Origin: Paraburkholderia diazotrophica | GTDB taxonomy: Bacteria; Pseudomonadota; Gammaproteobacteria; Burkholderiales; Burkholderiaceae | Direction of reading: 5' to 3' | Assembly: GCF_900108945.1 (NCBI RefSeq) | Contig: NZ_FNYE01000036.1 | Span: 1-64,000, forward strand | DNA length: 64,000 nucleotides | Part shown: positions 1-6,611 of the stretch, piece after piece | Layout: every line of letters starts with the position of its first letter | Position numbering within the stretch: the stretch's first letter is position 1 | Made by a program: the position numbers and the translations under genes | Notes under the pieces: generated by a model | The model's database searches: none | What the model was told of the DNA's origin: nothing | What the model saw: only the letters and a program-made list of their open reading frames with translations

Positions 1-474
1 CTGTACGACGACCGGCTGGAGCTGTTTCTGGGCAGTACGGCCCTGATGACACTGCAGCGCGGCCGTGCGGGTCCCAAGGGCAAGCACGGCCACGTCATCA
101 ACTACCGGCACGTCATCCACGCGCTGCGCCGCAAGCCCATGGCACTGCTCAACCTGGTCTACCGCGATCAGATCTTTCCACGCGAGGCCTTTCGCCTGAG
201 CTTCGATCGCCTGCTCGAGCAGCTCCCGGAGCGTCAGGCATGCAGGACCATGGTTGAACTGCTCAGCCTGGCCCACGAGCACAACTGCGAAGCGCAACTG
301 GCCCAGGCGCTGCAGCAGTGCCTGGACGATGGACAGTTACCCGACCTGGACGCACTGTGCTCGCGTTTCGAAGCGAAGCGCACGAACAGCATGCCGGAGG
401 TGAACGTCCAGCTAGCACCGCTGAGCGACTACGAAGCCCTGCTTGACGACATGACAAGGGAGGTGACGGCATGA
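1..474 (+). CDS. istA: IS21-family transposase IstA, C-terminal part (5' truncated by window edge)
   Basis: The reading frame is open from base 1, so the gene starts upstream of the window. The visible 157 residues match the C-terminal tail of IstA proteins, which follows the DDE catalytic core: a basic stretch with HVINYRHVIHALRRKP, then a helical segment. The catalytic aspartates and glutamate would lie upstream and cannot be checked. IstA cuts and joins the IS ends, with IstB as its ATP-dependent helper. The stop codon overlaps the start of istB, implying translational coupling. Confidence 0.85.
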   Translation: MYDDRLELFLGSTALMTLQRGRAGPKGKHGHVINYRHVIHALRRKPMALLNLVYRDQIFPREAFRLSFDRLLEQLPERQACRTMVELLSLAHEHNCEAQLAQALQQCLDDGQLPDLDALCSRFEAKRTNSMPEVNVQLAPLSDYEALLDDMTREVTA

Positions 475-1322
475 GTCTCGACATCGACGCCACCCGCCTG
501 TCGCTGCTGCTCAACGATTTGCGGCTGCCCGCCATCAAGCAGATCTGGTCCAGCTTTGCTGAACGCTCCGACACGGAAGGCTGGCCGGCAGCGCGTCTGC
601 TGATGGCGCTGGCCGAACACGAGATCGCCGAGCGCGATCGACGCCGGGTCGAACGTCACCTCAGGGACGCAAAGCTGCTGCCGGGCAAGACACTGGAGAA
701 CTTCGATTTCGACGCGGTGCCAATGGTGTCGCGCGCGCACGTCTCGGCGCTTTGCGCTGGCGATGGCTGGTTGCGTAACGGCACCAACCTGATTCTTCTG
801 GGGCCGAGCGGAGGGGGCAAATCGCACTTGTCGTCGGCCATCGGACTGAGCCTGCTGGAGAAGGGCTGGAAGGTCCTTTTCGCTCGCACTACCGACCTCG
901 TGCAACGGTTGCAGGTCGCGCGCCGCGAGCTCGCGCTGGAGTCCGCAATCAACCGGCTGGATCGCTTCGATCTGGTCATCCTGGACGATTTCGCATATGT
1001 CAGCAAGGATCAGGCAGAGACGTCGGTGCTGTTCGAGCTCATCAGCGCCAGGTATGAGCGCCGTTCCCTTTGCATAACGGCCAACCAGCCGTTTGGCGAA
1101 TGGGACAAGGTTTTCCCCGACCGGGCCATGACGGTGGCCGCCGTCGACCGGCTGGTCCATCACTCGACCATCTTTGAGCTGAACGTCGAAAGCTACCGTC
1201 GCCGTACTGCCCTGCAGCGCAAGCAGCAGGGACCGGGACGCCCGGCCAGTAGAGCGACACCAAAGAACGTTGGCGTGCCACCGACACAGGAGGATCAGCA
1301 CGGCATCGACCTCACCGAATGA
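471..1322 (+). CDS. istB: IS21-family helper ATPase IstB
   Basis: This 283-residue protein is a typical full-length IstB, a DnaC-related AAA+ ATPase that assembles on DNA and activates the IstA transposase. The Walker A motif GPSGGGKSHL lies near residues 106-115 and the Walker B-like LVILDDFAYV near residues 164-173. The N-terminal 70 residues form the usual helical IstB domain that begins around LSLLLNDLRLPAIKQ. It overlaps istA by four bases. The last 40 residues are basic and low in complexity, and look slightly extended. I see no frameshift, so the helper gene appears intact. Confidence 0.92.
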   Translation: MSLDIDATRLSLLLNDLRLPAIKQIWSSFAERSDTEGWPAARLLMALAEHEIAERDRRRVERHLRDAKLLPGKTLENFDFDAVPMVSRAHVSALCAGDGWLRNGTNLILLGPSGGGKSHLSSAIGLSLLEKGWKVLFARTTDLVQRLQVARRELALESAINRLDRFDLVILDDFAYVSKDQAETSVLFELISARYERRSLCITANQPFGEWDKVFPDRAMTVAAVDRLVHHSTIFELNVESYRRRTALQRKQQGPGRPASRATPKNVGVPPTQEDQHGIDLTE

Positions 1323-1338
1323 CCCGCTGTTCTCATCC

Positions 1339-1643
1339 TGATTGACGCGCGGCTCGCACGCAAAGCTAGCCGGCGTCAATCAACCCGGCATCACCTTCCA
1401 CGCCACCACATTCTCATCCTGATTGTCGCGCAGCCAGAATACCTGCGGCGTCACCATTACACAGCAATCCTCAACGACTGGTGGCTTCACCTTGATTGTC
1501 GCGCGACACCCACTCGCCCGCGTCAATCAACGCCGCGCGTCAATCAATAAACGCTTGCCAGCGTCAATCAACATCGGCATCATCATTTCTGCCGCGACAT
1601 TCTCAACTTGATTGTCGCGCGTCTCTCATCCGGATTGTCGCGC
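1339..1643. repeat. Array of short direct and inverted repeats at the IS21 end
   Basis: A 12-base motif TGATTGWCGCGC occurs at 1339-1350, 1420-1431, 1493-1504 and 1609-1620, with a near copy at 1632-1643. Its near inverse GCGTCAATCAA occurs at 1373-1383, 1520-1530, 1537-1547 and 1561-1571. IS21-family ends are known to carry several transposase-binding repeats, which is the simplest reading. Nine copies in about 300 bases, in both orientations, is more than the usual two to four. No gene is seen in the stretch. Confidence 0.7.
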
Positions 1644-1666
1644 CACACCAGTCGGTTAACCGATCC

Positions 1667-1738
1667 GAGCCGCCGTGTACGGACCCGTACGCACGGTGGC
1701 GTGGGAGGGGTCGGGCCGCGAGGCCTACCCCTTCCCGA
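1667..1738 (+). ncRNA. Group II intron 3' end (domains V and VI), remnant
   Basis: Positions 1667-1702 fold into a domain-V-like hairpin. It begins GAGC (the catalytic AGC triad), has a nine-pair stem from GCCGCCGTG to CACGGTGGC, a two-base CG bulge on the 3' side, a four-pair upper stem TACG/CGTA and a GACC loop. Positions 1702-1737 form a second G-rich hairpin with an unpaired A in GGCCTACC, as in domain VI with its branch-point adenosine. The probable intron end is near CGAT at 1736-1739. No intron-encoded reverse transcriptase is present, because the IS21 end lies immediately upstream. This rests on hand folding only. Confidence 0.6.
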
Positions 1739-1940
1739 TCACGGACTCGATGTTCAGGCGCGGCACCGCTCCGGGTTTTCCGAGGAAAGCCGACAATTCG
1801 GGGCTCGCGGACCGGCTTTTGCGCTCGTGGAGGCAAACATCCTCGTAACAGTGGCCCAAGGCGCGCTTGTTCCGAGGCATGACCGCGCACGATCCGCTCA
1901 AGCCGTGGAGTGTAGTCGCTGCCCATGTGCATACGCGTAT
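1739..1940. other. No gene recognised; probable 3' exon of the intron's former target
   Basis: About 200 bases between the presumed intron end and the vapBC promoter. An open frame exists on the minus strand, but it runs through the intron hairpins and resembles nothing I know. I see no RNA or regulatory element here. Confidence 0.3.
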
Positions 1941-1981
1941 TTACATGGAGCGAGAGATAGTCTATAGTACATCCACCGTAC
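1941..1981 (+). promoter_or_regulatory. Putative vapBC promoter with overlapping operator-like repeat
   Basis: TTACAT at 1941-1946 and TATAGT at 1963-1968 are spaced 16 bases, a plausible sigma-70 promoter. The repeat GTAC-N7-GTAC at 1967-1981 overlaps the -10 box and could be an operator for the VapBC complex, which normally represses its own operon. Inferred from sequence only. Confidence 0.4.
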
Positions 1982-1998
1982 ACACAGCAGGAACCGCT

Positions 1999-2235
1999 AT
2001 GCATACCACCCGCGTTTTCAAGAATGGCAACTCGCAAGCCGTTCGCATTCCGGCCGATCTTGCTTACGACCGGAGCGATGTCGAGGTCGAAATTGAGCGC
2101 GTAGGCGATGAGATCCGAATCCGTCCGGCGCGTCGTCCGCTGGCGGGAGTGCTCAAGAAGTTCGCGAAATTCGGGCCGGATTTCATGGCTGAAGGGCGCG
2201 GCGAGCAAGAGCAGGCTGAGCGCGAGGGATTGTGA
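1999..2235 (+). CDS. vapB: VapB-type antitoxin (AbrB/SpoVT fold)
   Basis: A 78-residue protein that begins MHTTRVFKNGNSQAVRIP, the swapped-hairpin AbrB/MazE-type DNA-binding motif of VapB antitoxins. The acidic C-terminal tail is the part that normally wraps the toxin. The start at 1999 is chosen because the DNA-binding domain begins there and GCAGGA lies just upstream. A longer open frame to 1867 runs through the promoter. It overlaps vapC by one base (TGATG), so the pair is translationally coupled. VapB should neutralise VapC and repress the operon. Confidence 0.88.
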   Translation: MHTTRVFKNGNSQAVRIPADLAYDRSDVEVEIERVGDEIRIRPARRPLAGVLKKFAKFGPDFMAEGRGEQEQAEREGL

Positions 2236-2636
2236 TGCCGCGCTTTATGCTCGACACGAACATGTGCATCTACCTGATGAAGAATCAGCCTGAAGAAGTC
2301 GCGAAGCGATTTGCGCAGTGCTACGTCGGGGATGTGGTTATGTCCGCAGTCACCTACGCTGAACTTGAATACGGCGTCGTAGTGTCTGCGAACCGAACTC
2401 GCGAGCGCCGCAATCTCGCCGCCCTAATCGAGGATATTCCTGTGGCCGCGTTCGACGCTGCCGCAGCAACGGCCTACGGGCCTGTGCGCGAAGCGACGCG
2501 CGAGCGCAAGAAGGATGCTCTTGACAAGCTGATCGCCGCACACGCGATTGCGCTGGACGTTATTCTCGTTACCAACAACGAGCGCGACTTTGCCAGCTAT
2601 CCCGGTATCAGGCTCGAAAACTGGCTCAACAAGTAG
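2235..2636 (+). CDS. vapC: VapC-type toxin, PIN-domain ribonuclease
   Basis: A 133-residue PIN-domain protein of usual VapC length. The acidic metal-binding residues are all visible: D in FMLDTNMCIY near residue 7, E in YAELEYG near 43, D in DALDKLIAAHA near 97 and D in NNERDFAS near 115. VapC toxins cut tRNA or rRNA when free of antitoxin. I prefer the ATG at 2235 to the GTG three bases earlier because it gives the common TGATG junction with vapB. Nothing suggests inactivation. Confidence 0.9.
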   Translation: MPRFMLDTNMCIYLMKNQPEEVAKRFAQCYVGDVVMSAVTYAELEYGVVVSANRTRERRNLAALIEDIPVAAFDAAAATAYGPVREATRERKKDALDKLIAAHAIALDVILVTNNERDFASYPGIRLENWLNK

Positions 2637-2661
2637 GGAAAACAGGAAACGGGCTGCGCGA

Positions 2662-3142
2662 ATGCCGACGGCGACGGATACACAGTTAACGGCGATCTTT
2701 GGACGGAATCGGCTGATCAACGATCTCTTGCGGAGCGGTGTTGAGGTCGCCACGCCGGTCCGCGATTGGGGGTGTCGACCTGATTGCGTACGTGGACATC
2801 GACGAGCAGATTGGGAAGTTCACATCCGTTCCGATACAGATCAAAGCGGCGACGCAGCGCTCGTTCTCGATCGACCGGAAGTATGCCAAATTCCCCGACC
2901 TCCCTTTGGCGTACATGTGGGGTGTCGGGCAACCGGAGACGGCTATCATCTACGCGCTGACCTACCGGGAGTCACTGGGCGTTGGCCAGTCGATGGGCTG
3001 GCTTCAAACCGACTCGTGGCCTGAAGGCAGCCGATATACGAGCACCGCGCCGAGTGAGAGGCTCGTAGACCGACTGGCACGATATGAAGTTCAGCCGGGA
3101 ACATGGAAGGGCCGAATTGCCTCTGCTCTGCGCCGCGAGTAA
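2662..3142 (+). pseudogene. Frameshifted restriction-nuclease-like hypothetical gene (DUF4365-like)
   Basis: Two overlapping frames give one sensible protein. The first starts at ATG 2662 (MPTATDTQLTAIFGRNRLIN) and reads to VRDWG. The second resumes with GVDLIAYVD and ends at 3142. The switch lies in a run of five G at 2768-2772, so a one-base change (real or a sequencing error) broke it. The joined protein, about 160 residues, has GVDLIAYVD followed about 14 residues later by IQIK. That D...QxK pattern resembles the PD-(D/E)xK nuclease fold of DUF4365-type proteins. The function is unproven. It follows vapC with a GGAAAACAGGAAACGGG leader. Confidence 0.6.
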
Positions 3143-3181
3143 TACCGGGGACAACGAGGAATACGGAATCAGGGGAATTTG

Positions 3182-3508
3182 ATGGGGCAAGCAAAGCAGC
3201 GTGGCACGAAGGAACAGCGGATCGCACAAGCGAAGGCAAAGACTGATGCGTTGCGCCCGGAGAAGCTGGTGTGTGGTGCTTGCAAAACGGCATTCACCGA
3301 CTTTGATGCTATGGACACGCGAAACATGCGGAGCATTGGTGCTGCATTTGGCGGCATCTGCCCGTCATGCAGTGAAACCGTGCTCGCATTCAGTGGCGAA
3401 AAGGATGCCGTTGCAGACGCGATGATCGCCTGGCAGGATGCGATGGGGAGTGAGGGCAAGCTCGGAATGCAGTCGCGCGCCGGCCAGCACATTCCCTTCG
3501 AAGGGTAG
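3182..3508 (+). CDS. Small hypothetical protein with two CxxC zinc-binding pairs
   Basis: A 108-residue protein that starts MGQAKQRGTKEQR, a basic N-terminus often seen in small accessory-region proteins. It has CGAC near residue 33 and CPSC near residue 63, which together could bind one zinc ion. The start at ATG 3182 follows the purine-rich AGGGGAATTTG. I do not recognise the family. It sits in a string of short same-strand genes, separated from the next by only six bases. Confidence 0.6.
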   Translation: MGQAKQRGTKEQRIAQAKAKTDALRPEKLVCGACKTAFTDFDAMDTRNMRSIGAAFGGICPSCSETVLAFSGEKDAVADAMIAWQDAMGSEGKLGMQSRAGQHIPFEG

Positions 3509-3514
3509 GAAAGC

Positions 3515-3741
3515 ATGCACATGCGCGAACATCTCCAGGCGGTCGCGAATGAATACAACGATGCGATCGATAAGGGCAAGATTCGAGAGCTTCGCAAGGT
3601 GGCCGAGCGAGCCATGACATTGTGTGGCAAGCGATCAAAGAGATTGAGTCCGCGCCTGTCACTGACCCGCAACTACACGATGTCGCGACGAGTTTGTTCA
3701 TGGACACTCGCTGGGACCAACGAACCACGAAGTTTGTATAG
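3515..3741 (+). pseudogene. Small hypothetical gene with a one-base frameshift
   Basis: It starts MHMREHLQAVANEYNDAI at 3515 with GGAAAGC upstream. After VAERA (about 3612) the helical, charged protein continues only in another frame, as HDIVWQAIKEIESAPVTD, and ends with TAG at 3739-3741. The joined product would be about 75 residues. One base seems to be missing in GAGCGAGCCATGAC. I do not recognise the family. It is the second broken gene in this short array. Confidence 0.5.
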
Positions 3742-3760
3742 GAAAGCGCCGGAGGTAGGA

Positions 3761-4024
3761 ATGGCGAGTCACCTGCTCTCTCAGTTCCCGCAGGACGAGC
3801 AAGACGACTTTTCGGCCGTATGCCAGAAGTACGGCCGCGCCGTCAGCGAATTCGAAGCGGTCGACGAGGCCCAATATCCGGGCGGGGGCCGAGTCGGGCC
3901 GATTGGCCGGCAAATGACCGTGGCGCTGCGCGGAAAGTCATCCGTGGCTCTATACGACGGCGGCCGCGGAAGTGCCTGGATCGCCGACTTCGAGAACGAC
4001 CTGGAGTCGGGATCGTTCGATTGA
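3761..4024 (+). CDS. Small acidic hypothetical protein
   Basis: An 87-residue protein that begins MASHLLSQFPQDEQDDF and ends ENDLESGSFD. A good ribosome binding site, GGAGG at 3751-3755, precedes ATG 3761. The frame is also open upstream through the broken gene before it, but that part is out of character. There is no signal peptide or membrane segment. The family is not recognised. It stands 19 bases after the preceding stop and is followed by another GGAAAACGGGG leader. Confidence 0.55.
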   Translation: MASHLLSQFPQDEQDDFSAVCQKYGRAVSEFEAVDEAQYPGGGRVGPIGRQMTVALRGKSSVALYDGGRGSAWIADFENDLESGSFD

Positions 4025-4059
4025 GCAAATAGACCGGAAAACGGGGAGAACGCCGTCAA

Positions 4060-4326
4060 ATGGGTCATTACATTCAGATCGGGCCGGACGTCCTGCTCGC
4101 TGCCGAGATACTGAGCCCGGCATGGGGCCGCGAGTATCGACAGAACCGTACGGTTGCGCCAGCTGGTCGAGTCGAACCGTCGTCCTGGAGGGTGGCCAGC
4201 GCGGACTCCGAGCGGCGAGCGCGTTCCGTGCGAGGCCAATTCCGGCCAGATAAAGGTGCTATAGAGGAAAAGAGAACTGGAACGCAAGTGCCGCTCGCCG
4301 AACGTTTGCTGTACGCCTCCCCGTGA
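4060..4326 (+). CDS. Hypothetical protein, possibly a truncated gene
   Basis: An 88-residue reading frame from ATG 4060. The first 30 residues (MGHYIQIGPDVLLAAEILSP...) look protein-like, but the rest is Arg/Ser-rich and reads like an out-of-frame or decayed tail. It is preceded at 4036-4050 by the GGAAAACGGGGAGAA leader also seen at other genes here. No family or motif is recognised. It could be the intact start of a gene whose 3' part was lost. Confidence 0.3.
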   Translation: MGHYIQIGPDVLLAAEILSPAWGREYRQNRTVAPAGRVEPSSWRVASADSERRARSVRGQFRPDKGAIEEKRTGTQVPLAERLLYASP

Positions 4327-4566
4327 CGGCCTGTCGTTAAAGCTGATTCAGGAGTTGATTGGAGTTTTCAGCTTGTCTGCCGTTAACAGATTGATAGAGG
4401 CTGATCCGGTTCGGCCGGCGTTCTCTGTCAGCAGGGTGATCTAATGACACGAAATCGGGGACATTGCTAGCCAGTTTGCACAACAGCGCGGGGATCAGCG
4501 TGAGCGCAATAAAACGTGTCTGTTGCTGAACAACGTTTCCAATAATTCAGAATAGAGAAAACAACA

Positions 4567-5388
4567 ATGAGCGTACAGGTGAATCTGCCAGCCAGGCCTC
4601 GCGCTTTCGGTCTCGCTGTGATCGTTCTTCTTGTTTTCGCGCTGATTGCCGGCGGTTTTGTGACTGTCGGCCCCGGGCAAAGGGGCGTGCTTATGACATG
4701 GGGCGCCGTCGAACCGGGTGTACTTGACCCGGGCCTCCATTTGAAGGTCCCGTTCGCGCAGTCGGTCGCCAAAATGGACGTTCAGGTGCAAAACTCCCAG
4801 GATGCGGAGACGGCGGCGAGCCTTGATCTGCAGGATGTGACCACGACGGTGGCGACGAACTGGCACATCCTGCCGGCCGACGCAGAGTGGGTCTATCAGC
4901 GCATTGGCAACGAATCCGCTCTAGTCCTCAAGATCATTAAGCCGGCGATCAGCAACTCCGTGAAAGCAGTGACCGCCCACTACAATGCGGAGGATTTGAT
5001 CACTCACCGCGATCAGGTGCGTGGACAAATCGAGGCGCAAATCACCGCCGAACTCAAACCATATCGGCTGATGGTGGATTCTGTGAACATCACTGACTTT
5101 CACTTCAGCACGCAGTTCTCACAGGCGATCGAGCAGAAACAGGTAGCCCAGCAGCGTGCACAGCAGGCGCAATACGAGTTGCAGAAAGCCAGGGTCCTTG
5201 CTGATCAGAAGATAGTCGAGGCAAACGCGCAGGCCGAAGCGCAAAAACTACTCCAACAGACGATCACGCCCGAGATCATTCAGCAGCAAGCAGTAGCAAA
5301 GTGGGATGGCCACTTGCCGGAAGTACTGGGGAGTAGCGGAGTCCTGCCAATGCTCGGAAATATTGGCATAACTAAGGTAGATCGATAG
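4567..5388 (+). CDS. SPFH/band-7 (prohibitin-like) membrane protein
   Basis: A 273-residue protein with a short cytoplasmic N-terminus, one membrane segment (about residues 13-35, LAVIVLLVFALIAGGF), then an SPFH domain beginning VGPGQRGVLMTWG, and a coiled-coil, Ala/Gln/Glu-rich C-terminal third. That order matches prohibitin-type proteins, which form membrane-associated rings and often sit beside membrane proteases. No protease gene is adjacent. The 240 bases before it carry no gene. Its stop codon runs directly into a GGAAAACGGGAAAGG leader. Start chosen at ATG 4567 behind AGAGAAAACAACA. Confidence 0.85.
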   Translation: MSVQVNLPARPRAFGLAVIVLLVFALIAGGFVTVGPGQRGVLMTWGAVEPGVLDPGLHLKVPFAQSVAKMDVQVQNSQDAETAASLDLQDVTTTVATNWHILPADAEWVYQRIGNESALVLKIIKPAISNSVKAVTAHYNAEDLITHRDQVRGQIEAQITAELKPYRLMVDSVNITDFHFSTQFSQAIEQKQVAQQRAQQAQYELQKARVLADQKIVEANAQAEAQKLLQQTITPEIIQQQAVAKWDGHLPEVLGSSGVLPMLGNIGITKVDR

Positions 5389-5500
5389 GAAAACGGGAAA
5401 GGGCCACTGATGGTATGAGCGATCTACGCTAGGGCAGCGTGCGGCGCGATTGTGGCAGTTACCAACTAACGAGCGGCAACAAGACGGAAAACGGGAAAGG
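5388..5500 (+). repeat. Duplicated GGAAAACGGGAAAGG leader
   Basis: The 15-base sequence GGAAAACGGGAAAGG occurs at 5388-5402 and 5486-5500. Close relatives lie before neighbouring genes: GGGAAAACAGGAAACGGG at 2636-2653 and GGAAAACGGGGAGAA at 4036-4050. Each directly follows or nearly follows a stop codon and precedes a start, so it may act as an extended ribosome binding region or mark a modular joint between inserted genes. No gene lies between the two copies. Confidence 0.5.
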
Positions 5501-5506
5501 TTGAGC

Positions 5507-5851
5507 ATGAGCACGCACGCAAACGCCGAGGCGCTTTTGGCGTGGCTTCGCGATCGCGAAAGCGCGACGGTAGAGGAGATTGCCGCGTCCGGTCTAATGA
5601 AGTCGCGCACCGCTTCTGATGCGATCCGGTATGCCGTTCGGAGCGGTGCGCTTGAGCGCGTCGCCCGGGCAGGCGCGAGCGCCAAAGAGCGGATGCGGTA
5701 TCGCGCGACCGGCGTTGCGTTGCCGGCGCCTAGAATGCATGTCGCGCTTCCTTCGTTCGATGGTCTCCTTGAAGCGTGGGGGATTGCGCGCGAGCCTGTA
5801 GCGCTGCCCGCGACGGAAGCACGCAGGCACCAGATTGCCGATCACGAGTAG
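5507..5851 (+). CDS. Small winged-helix-like hypothetical protein
   Basis: A 114-residue protein from ATG 5507, seven bases after the GGAAAACGGGAAAGG leader. Residues about 8-50 (ALLAWLRDRESATVEEIAAS...SGALERV) have the spacing of a winged helix-turn-helix: helix, helix-turn-helix, then a basic wing. DNA binding is plausible but inferred. The remainder is not recognised. A longer frame to 5450 exists but runs across the leader. The next small frame begins nine bases after its stop. Confidence 0.5.
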   Translation: MSTHANAEALLAWLRDRESATVEEIAASGLMKSRTASDAIRYAVRSGALERVARAGASAKERMRYRATGVALPAPRMHVALPSFDGLLEAWGIAREPVALPATEARRHQIADHE

Positions 5852-5860
5852 AAAAAAGTC

Positions 5861-6103
5861 ATGGCTAAGTTGACCACCGCATTTGCTCTACGAGCCGCGA
5901 TTAACGTGCTTCGTGATTCTGCGGAATCACCCATGCCGTCAGGCGAGCCGCGAGACGAAGCCAGCGTGCAACTGCATTTCGCGCCGACTAAGCCGAAAAC
6001 ACGGACCCTTCCGGCAACTCCACGGCGCGTATCAGCCGTCTACCTGTGCTGCTTTTGCATTGTGAAATGCCTGTTTTCAGGCGCATTCACATTCGCTCAC
6101 TGA
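5861..6103 (+). CDS. Doubtful small hypothetical frame
   Basis: An 80-residue frame that starts nine bases after the preceding gene. The N-terminal half is unremarkable. The C-terminal part (CCFCIVKCLFSG) is Cys-rich and hydrophobic and overlaps the opposite-strand gene at 6077-6472. Weak ribosome binding sequence. It may be spurious. Confidence 0.25.
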   Translation: MAKLTTAFALRAAINVLRDSAESPMPSGEPRDEASVQLHFAPTKPKTRTLPATPRRVSAVYLCCFCIVKCLFSGAFTFAH

Positions 6104-6472
6104 ACCCTCGCGATACCATCGTTCGCAGCAGCTACAGCCCTCCTGTTCAAACTGGTCGGTACTCGTGTCCTCATCATCCTCCGGCAGTTCCGGCACCGGG
6201 TTCGCTTCGTCATTCGACCACGCAGTCGGTATGGCATCGGTTTCGTCCAACCCGTACTCCTCCGGACACTCAATGATCGCGTCAATCTCGTCATTGACGA
6301 GGTCGCGCACGTATGCGTCCTCGTCCGGGCGAAACCGGCGCCATGCGCCGTCAACGAAATGGTGCAGTGTCACGACGGATTGTGTATCAACCTCAACGGC
6401 AATGCGGATTTTCAGAAACGGATCGCTGGCCCACGGCGACTCCCATCGACCAACTAGATACCTTCCAGTCAT
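6077..6472 (-). CDS. Acidic hypothetical protein with C-terminal Cys cluster
   Basis: A 131-residue, strongly acidic protein that starts MTGRYLVGRWESPWASDP. The N-terminal 60 residues look like a small beta domain. The middle is Glu/Asp-rich, and the tail carries CSCCERWY...CEC, a possible metal site. No family is recognised. It is the only minus-strand member at the end of the small-gene array and closes that region before the catabolic operon. Confidence 0.55.
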   Translation of the reverse strand: MTGRYLVGRWESPWASDPFLKIRIAVEVDTQSVVTLHHFVDGAWRRFRPDEDAYVRDLVNDEIDAIIECPEEYGLDETDAIPTAWSNDEANPVPELPEDDEDTSTDQFEQEGCSCCERWYREGSVSECECA

Positions 6473-6611
6473 AATTCGCTTCCAGAACTCTGATCAAATC
6501 AGCTTACGGGACTCCTATGCGAGTCAAGCCCCGTCTCCTGAGTTTGACCGACCCAAGCCGCCCTTCGACGCCCGCGATGATTCGCCCAAAGCCCGATGGT
6601 TATCGATTGAG

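Larger units (their letters stand above)
1..1647 (+). mobile_element. IS21-family insertion sequence, 3' part (left part outside the window)
   Basis: The element holds the end of istA, the whole of istB with a 4-base overlap, and a repeat-rich non-coding end. This is the standard IS21 layout. The right boundary is placed just after the outermost copy of the end repeat at 1632-1643, but I cannot fix it to the base because the left end and the target duplication are not visible. The sequence that follows is the 3' end of a group II intron, so the element appears to have landed in or next to that intron. Confidence 0.75.

Noticed and set aside
429..1379. A 316-residue open frame antisense to istB
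   Set aside because: It mirrors istB in a GC-rich sequence and has no family resemblance. istB on the plus strand has clear motifs.
2000..6472. Integron cassette array
   Set aside because: I searched by eye for attC-type core sites (RYYYAAC/GTTRRRY pairs) between the small genes and found none, and there is no integron integrase. The shared leader motif is a different feature.
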